Positions 59,885-64,000 of a stretch of DNA of 64,000 bases are shown in pieces. Both the position numbers and the translations under genes were made by a program. Source of the DNA: Polyodon spathula (Eukaryota > Chordata > Actinopteri > Acipenseriformes > Polyodontidae); the NCBI RefSeq assembly GCF_017654505.1, contig NC_054537.1, positions 1,141,383 to 1,205,382 on the forward strand. The letters run 5' to 3'. Within the stretch, counting starts at the first letter, position 1, and each line of letters starts with the position of its first letter. The notes beneath the pieces are model-generated. The model made no database searches. It saw only the letters and a program-made list of their open reading frames with translations, and had not been told where the DNA came from.

Positions 59885-60495
59885 TATATAATAGATGCCA
59901 CCCCTCCCCTCCTCCTGCTCACACATTGACATGCAGTCATGTTTCTCAAAATAGTCCATTCCAATGAGATTAAAAAAATCCCCCAAACGCTGACCATCGT
60001 TTTATCAGCTGTGGGCAGCACTGACTGTACTTACATATACTCAATGAGGAAACGTAGACAGAGCACGCAGCACAAAGCATACAAAACCATATCTTTCCCA
60101 GGTTTAACAGTTCAGTATTAAACTCCAAAGAAGCACAAACTATATACAGTCAGTTTTCTTCAATGTGCTCAATTTATTTACAGGCTGTTTGCCAGGAATA
60201 CAAGCCTGTCGTCCTGCTCTGGATTCAAGGTGACGTGCTTTATGTTTACATGGAATACACAGAGGGGCGTACTTACAAAGCATTTTCAAAACTGATTCGC
60301 TGGTAGGATGGGACCAGCAAATCAGATGCTAGTTAACACAAGCAGGAAATGAAGAGCACGCCCACTGCTTGACTGGCAGAAATACTGTAAATAGCAAAGC
60401 AGGGCAGTTTCGTTGATAAACTTAAATAATGCTTTTAAGTATACATATTACAAAAATGCAATTATTGAAATTGATTATATATATATATATATAAA
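59885..60495. other. Unidentified insert between LINE 5' part and Tc1 element
   Basis: About 610 bp with no coding or repeat signature that I recognise; it includes a short TA run at 60478-60492. It replaces LINE endonuclease sequence expected here, so it is probably inserted DNA or the product of a deletion. Confidence 0.45.
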
Positions 60496-62705
60496 CACTA
60501 CCGGTCAAAAGTTTTAGAACACCCCCATTTTTCCAGTTTTTATTGAAATTTAAGCAGTTCAAATCCAGTGAATAACCTGAAATGGTGCAAAGGTAAGCGG
60601 TAAACTACCAGAGGTTAAAAAAAAAAAGTTTAGGTTACCAAAAACAGAAAAATAACGTACATTTCAGAGTTATACAAAAAGGCCTTTTTCAGGGAACAAG
60701 TAATAGGGTTAACAACTTACAGCTGTTCTGCAGCAATGGAAGTAAATTAAGCCTTGAAAGTTGATGCTAACAATTCTTACAGGTGTCCCAACTTTTGTTG
60801 ATTACTTACAAGCCCTCTACCTGTATAAAAGCAGTGTTGAAACAGACTGTGTTACTACACCCTCTTAAGCATTATTTGGACAGCATTGTACTGCAGGAAG
60901 TAGTATACTGCTATCATTATGGCGAGAAAAAGCCAATTAACAAAGGAAGACAGACAGACCATTACAACCCTGAAAGGTGCAGGTCTTCCCTTTAGAGAAA
61001 TTGTAAAGAAAGCCAAGGTGTCAGTGAGTACAGTTTCCTACACCATCAAAAGGCACTTGGAAACTCGAGGAAACTCTGACAGGAAGAGGTCTGGCAGACC
61101 CAAAGCCACAATAGAATCAGAAGACAAGTTTCTGAGAACAACTTGCGTGATAGGCGGCTCACAGGACAACAGCTTCAAGCACAGCTTAACACTGGTCGAA
61201 GTAAGCAAGTCTCAGTTTCAACTGTAAAGAGAAGACCTCGAGCTGCAGGTTTGACAGGTCGAGTGGCAGTAAGAAAGCCATTGCTAAGATGACAAAATAA
61301 GAAAAAGAGGCTTGCATGAAGCACCACCAGTGGACCACTGAAGACAGGAAGAAGGTCTTATGGACTGACGAATCAAAATTTGAAATCTTCGGTTCATCAT
61401 GCAGGGTTTTTGTAGGCCGTTGAGTAGGCGAAAGGATGTGTGATGAGTCAAAGGGTTTTCGGTCTGTGATTCAGCCTCCCGACAGTAGATGGCATCAAAC
61501 CAACTCGGGACTTCCCTTACCAAGATCGAAGAAGAAAAAGAAAACAAAAAAAAGAGAAAAAAGAAGGAGGAAAAAAGGGGGGGAGTCAAGGGGGTGAAAA
61601 AGGCGGGAGAAAGAGAAGAGGGGAAAAACTAAAGGGAGGAAAGGGCCGGGGGAAGAAAGGAGGAGGAAGCGGGGGAAAAAAGGGGGGTGTTGAAAAAGTA
61701 GAGGACCAGAAAAAAAAACATCCTTTGACCATGGCAAAAGTCATCTTTTGAGGGGCGGCACCTTGGTGAGGGGCGGAAGTACGAGTATGTAAATTCCAGC
61801 CACTGGAGTCAAGTGAAGGATAAGGACACGTGTCGGTTGGGGATTGGTGTTCCACTGACTTTTACATACTAAAGGGAACGTACTACTGTGTTCGGGGTTG
61901 GTCCGAAAGTAAAATAGGAGGAGTAACGGGTGGAGGGAGAGACTGATTTGATGCAGCGGGATTTTTAAAACACTAACATGTCTTTTGTCTTTTTTTTGTT
62001 TATGTATGGGTCGCCACGAAGACAATTAAAGACGAGTCATCACAGTTTGTTTTGGATCTCACCCCTGCACTCCTTCCCTCACACCATTTTGTTTTCTTTT
62101 GTTATTTAATCCTTTTGTTGTGTATAGAGAATAAAAATAAATTATTTTATTTCTGTACACATAAATTACTGTCTGGACAGGAGGTGTGTGACACCAACTG
62201 TCAAACATGGAGGAGGAAGCATGATGGTCTGGGGCTCTTTTGCTGGATCCAGAATCGGCGACTTGCACAGAGTGAGTGGCACCCTGAACCAAAACAACTA
62301 CCACAGCATTTTGCAGCGCCATGCAATACCCTCTGGTATACACCTAGTTGGTCAGGGGTTCATCCTACAGCAAGATTATGACCCAAAACATGCCTCCAGA
62401 CTATGTCAGAACTACCTTAGAAGAAAAGAACAAGATGGTAGGCTTCAAATCATGGAATGGCCAGCGCAGTCTCCAGACTTAAACCCCATCGAGCTGGTTT
62501 GGGATGAACTGGACAGAAGGGTGAAAGCAAAGCAACCTACAAGTGCAACACATTTGTGGGAACTTCTGCAACAGTGTTGGGAAGAACTTTCCGAACAATA
62601 TTTGATTTGCATTGTAGAAAGAATGCCACAAGTGTGTTTGGCTGTTATATCTGCAAAAGGTGGCTACTTAGATGAGTCAAAAATTAAGATTAAATTTTGT
62701 TAAAC
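60496..62705 (+). mobile_element. Broken Tc1/mariner-type transposon (DD38E-like)
   Basis: The left end CACTACCGGTCAAAAGTTTT is a typical fish Tc1 terminal repeat. Transposase pieces follow. M-A-R-K-S-Q-L-T-K-E-D-R at 60919 starts the paired helix-turn-helix region (S-V-S-T-V-S-Y-T-I-K), with frameshifts after about 61130. The catalytic T-D-E-S-K-F-E is at about 61361. After a 741-bp insertion the frame resumes with V-T-P-T-V-K-H-G-G-G-S-M-M-V-W-G (62188). The second Asp lies in Q-Q-D-Y-D-P-K-H (about 62370) and the Glu in P-D-L-N-P-I-E. I count 38 residues between the second Asp and the Glu, not the 34 of classic Tc1. No right inverted repeat is present; the element stops at about 62705, where LINE sequence resumes. 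It is inactive. Confidence 0.88.
61444..62184. mobile_element. 741-bp insertion inside the Tc1 transposase, class unknown
   Basis: TGTGTGA occurs at 61437-61443 and again at 62185-62191. Removing one copy with the intervening DNA rejoins E-R-M-C to V-T-P-T-V-K-H, the expected Tc1 reading. The insert starts TGAGTCAAAGGG, is purine-rich at 61525-61720, and has AATAAA-like words near 62128. It has no open frame of note. A solo LTR or another non-autonomous element is possible; the target duplication could be 5 to 7 bp. Confidence 0.7.
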
Positions 62706-62849
62706 AAAATGATTCCATGTAACAGCAATGGCCTTCTTCTACTAAGGACATGTGCTGAGCACAACCTACTTATTACAAACATGATTGTCCAACTACCAAA
62801 TAGCAAGAAAACGTCATGCATTGTCCAAACACTGGCACTTGATTGATTA
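62706..62849 (+). mobile_element. Middle fragment of the broken LINE (endonuclease domain)
   Basis: Translation gives C-N-S-N-G-L-L-L-L-R-T-C-A-E-H-N-L-L-I-T-N, the conserved late part of the EEP endonuclease, followed in another frame by L-I-D-Y at the insertion point of the CACTA-like copy. It belongs to the same LINE as 59130-59884 and 63220-64000. Confidence 0.8.
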
Positions 62850-63219
62850 CACTGTGTAACAAAAAAAAAAAAAAATTTGGTTCCTGAGTAGTAAGTGTTA
62901 TTTAAGTATATAAGTGTAAATACAGTATAATTGTAAATCTTGAAAAACTACTCACTTCTAAATCTTTTGTAGTCATCTTTGTATTACTTTAGTATAAATA
63001 CATGTTAATTTGGATTCATATGTTGTTTTTTTCTGACTTTATGTGAACAAAAAGACACACATTTGCCCATTTTCCCATTGGAAATAGTGATATTTTGAAA
63101 TATCACTGTCCTGGTCACAAAAGCAAAGTTTGTGGGGAATAATAGCCATGTTCTATACTTTTGAGGCATAAACAATTAGGAAATAATACTTACTACCTAG
63201 GAAATTGTGTTACATAGTG
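62850..63219. mobile_element. Internally deleted copy (MITE) of the CACTA-like element
   Basis: 370 bp, starting CACTGTGTAAC and ending GTTACATAGTG, flanked by a perfect TTA duplication (62847-62849 and 63220-63222). Its right part matches the left inverted repeat and subterminal DNA of the 53861 element in reverse orientation. Its left part keeps only about 45 bp of the terminal repeat before jumping to sequence at the 3' end of the transposase frame. Removing it with one TTA restores the LINE reading L-I-D-Y-V-I-V-R-R-R-D-R-Q. Confidence 0.88.
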
Positions 63220-64000
63220 TTATGTCATTGTCAGGAGGAGGGACAGACAAGCTGTCAAAGTGACAAAGGGTATGTGTGGTGCAGAATGTTGGACAGATCA
63301 CCGTCTTATCATCTCCAAATTCAACATTCTGATCAAACCTCCCAGGATTCCACAAGGCAAAAAACCCTCCAAGAGACTCAATATCTCCAGACTAAATCAA
63401 GAGAGCTTACGGCAGCACTTTGCTGCAACTCTTCATAGTCACTTGGATGCCCTAAGCCTCAACTCTGAAAATGTAGAGGAAGACTGGGCTTCTATGAGAA
63501 ATCTGATGCGCTCTACAGCACTTGAAACACTTGGTGCTACCGCAGCAAACACCAAGACTGGTTCAACGAAAACGACGATGAGATCCAGGCACTCCTAGAT
63601 GAGAAACACGCCTTCACAGAGCCTACCTGAACAACAGCAGCTCAGTGTCTAAGAAAACTACTCTCCTAAACATCCACAGAGCTGTCCAGTTCAAGCTCAG
63701 AGCTATGCAAGATGCAAGGCTAAGTCAAAAAGCAGAGGTGATTCAGCCATATGCTGACAGCAACAGCACAAAGAAATTATATGATGCACTCAAGTCAGTC
63801 TATGGTCTGCAAGCCTCAGGAACTTCACCTCTTCGGTGCAGATGGAACTACACTGATCACAGAAAAAGACCAAATCCTTGCAAGATAGGCCGAACACTTC
63901 AACAATATCTTTAATCAACCGTCATCCATAAACGACGCAGCTATCAGTAGGCTGCCTGAAATAAAGATTAACACATCTCTTGCCAATCCACCCATCAGGA
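63220..64000 (+). mobile_element. 3' continuation of the broken LINE (endonuclease end, linker), cut by window end
   Basis: The frame V-I-V-R-R-R-D-R-Q-A-V-K-V-T-K-G-M-C-G-A-E-C-W-T-D-H-R-L-I-I starts near 63223 (Cys/Trp/Asp-His block that closes the EEP endonuclease). A linker with D-W-F-N-E-N-D-D-E-I-Q-A-L-L-D-E-K-type sequence follows (about 63545-63605), then, after frameshifts, L-K-S-V-Y-G (about 63790) and further matches to the pre-reverse-transcriptase region. At least three frame changes are needed. The reverse transcriptase should lie beyond 64000. Confidence 0.8.

Overview
The window is vertebrate nuclear DNA, most likely from a ray-finned fish. Genes are split by GT-AG introns, intergenic DNA is long and rich in microsatellites and minisatellites, and the mobile elements are fish-like (Tc1/mariner, hAT, CACTA-like, CR1/L2-type and EEP-endonuclease LINEs). 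The LINE repeats and low teleost character make a non-teleost fish such as a sturgeon or paddlefish plausible, but that is a guess. No bacterial operons, rRNA, tRNA or CRISPR arrays were seen.

Two host protein genes can be rebuilt exon by exon. On the + strand, csrnp1 (cysteine/serine-rich nuclear protein 1, a transcription regulator) has a non-coding first exon ending at 16572, four coding exons between 24405 and 29154, and a long 3' UTR to about 31850. On the - strand, facing it tail to tail, is a secreted pancreatic serine protease of the chymotrypsin-like elastase (CELA) type. Its seven coding exons run from 56984 down to about 44326, with a TATA box just upstream. The complete catalytic triad, the activation site and all reading-frame phases agree.

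The rest is mostly repeats. At least sixteen minisatellite arrays (units 23 to 112 bp) cover roughly 17 kb. The largest are a 6-kb 59-bp array in elastase intron 3 and a 3.4-kb AT-rich 23-bp array between the two genes. One 48-bp array lies inside the csrnp1 coding sequence, in frame, adding 160 residues. A 112-bp array in elastase intron 1 is a seven-copy amplification of the splice acceptor and first half of exon 2. A (TTAGGG)n-like tract lies in elastase intron 4.

Mobile elements, left to right: a frameshifted hAT/Buster (ZBED5/FAM200-like) transposase relic (6.2-7.7 kb); three hAT-like MITEs (32-33 kb); a 5'-truncated but nearly intact LINE reverse transcriptase (41.3-43.5 kb, - strand); a CACTA-like element with about 150-bp terminal inverted repeats inside elastase intron 2 (53.9-55.2 kb); a hAT-like MITE whose end has expanded into a 39-bp array (55.3-55.9 kb); and, from 59.1 kb to the window end, a LINE broken by nested insertions: a Tc1-like transposon that itself carries a 741-bp insert, and a deleted copy of the CACTA-like element. 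Removing the last one restores the LINE reading frame exactly.
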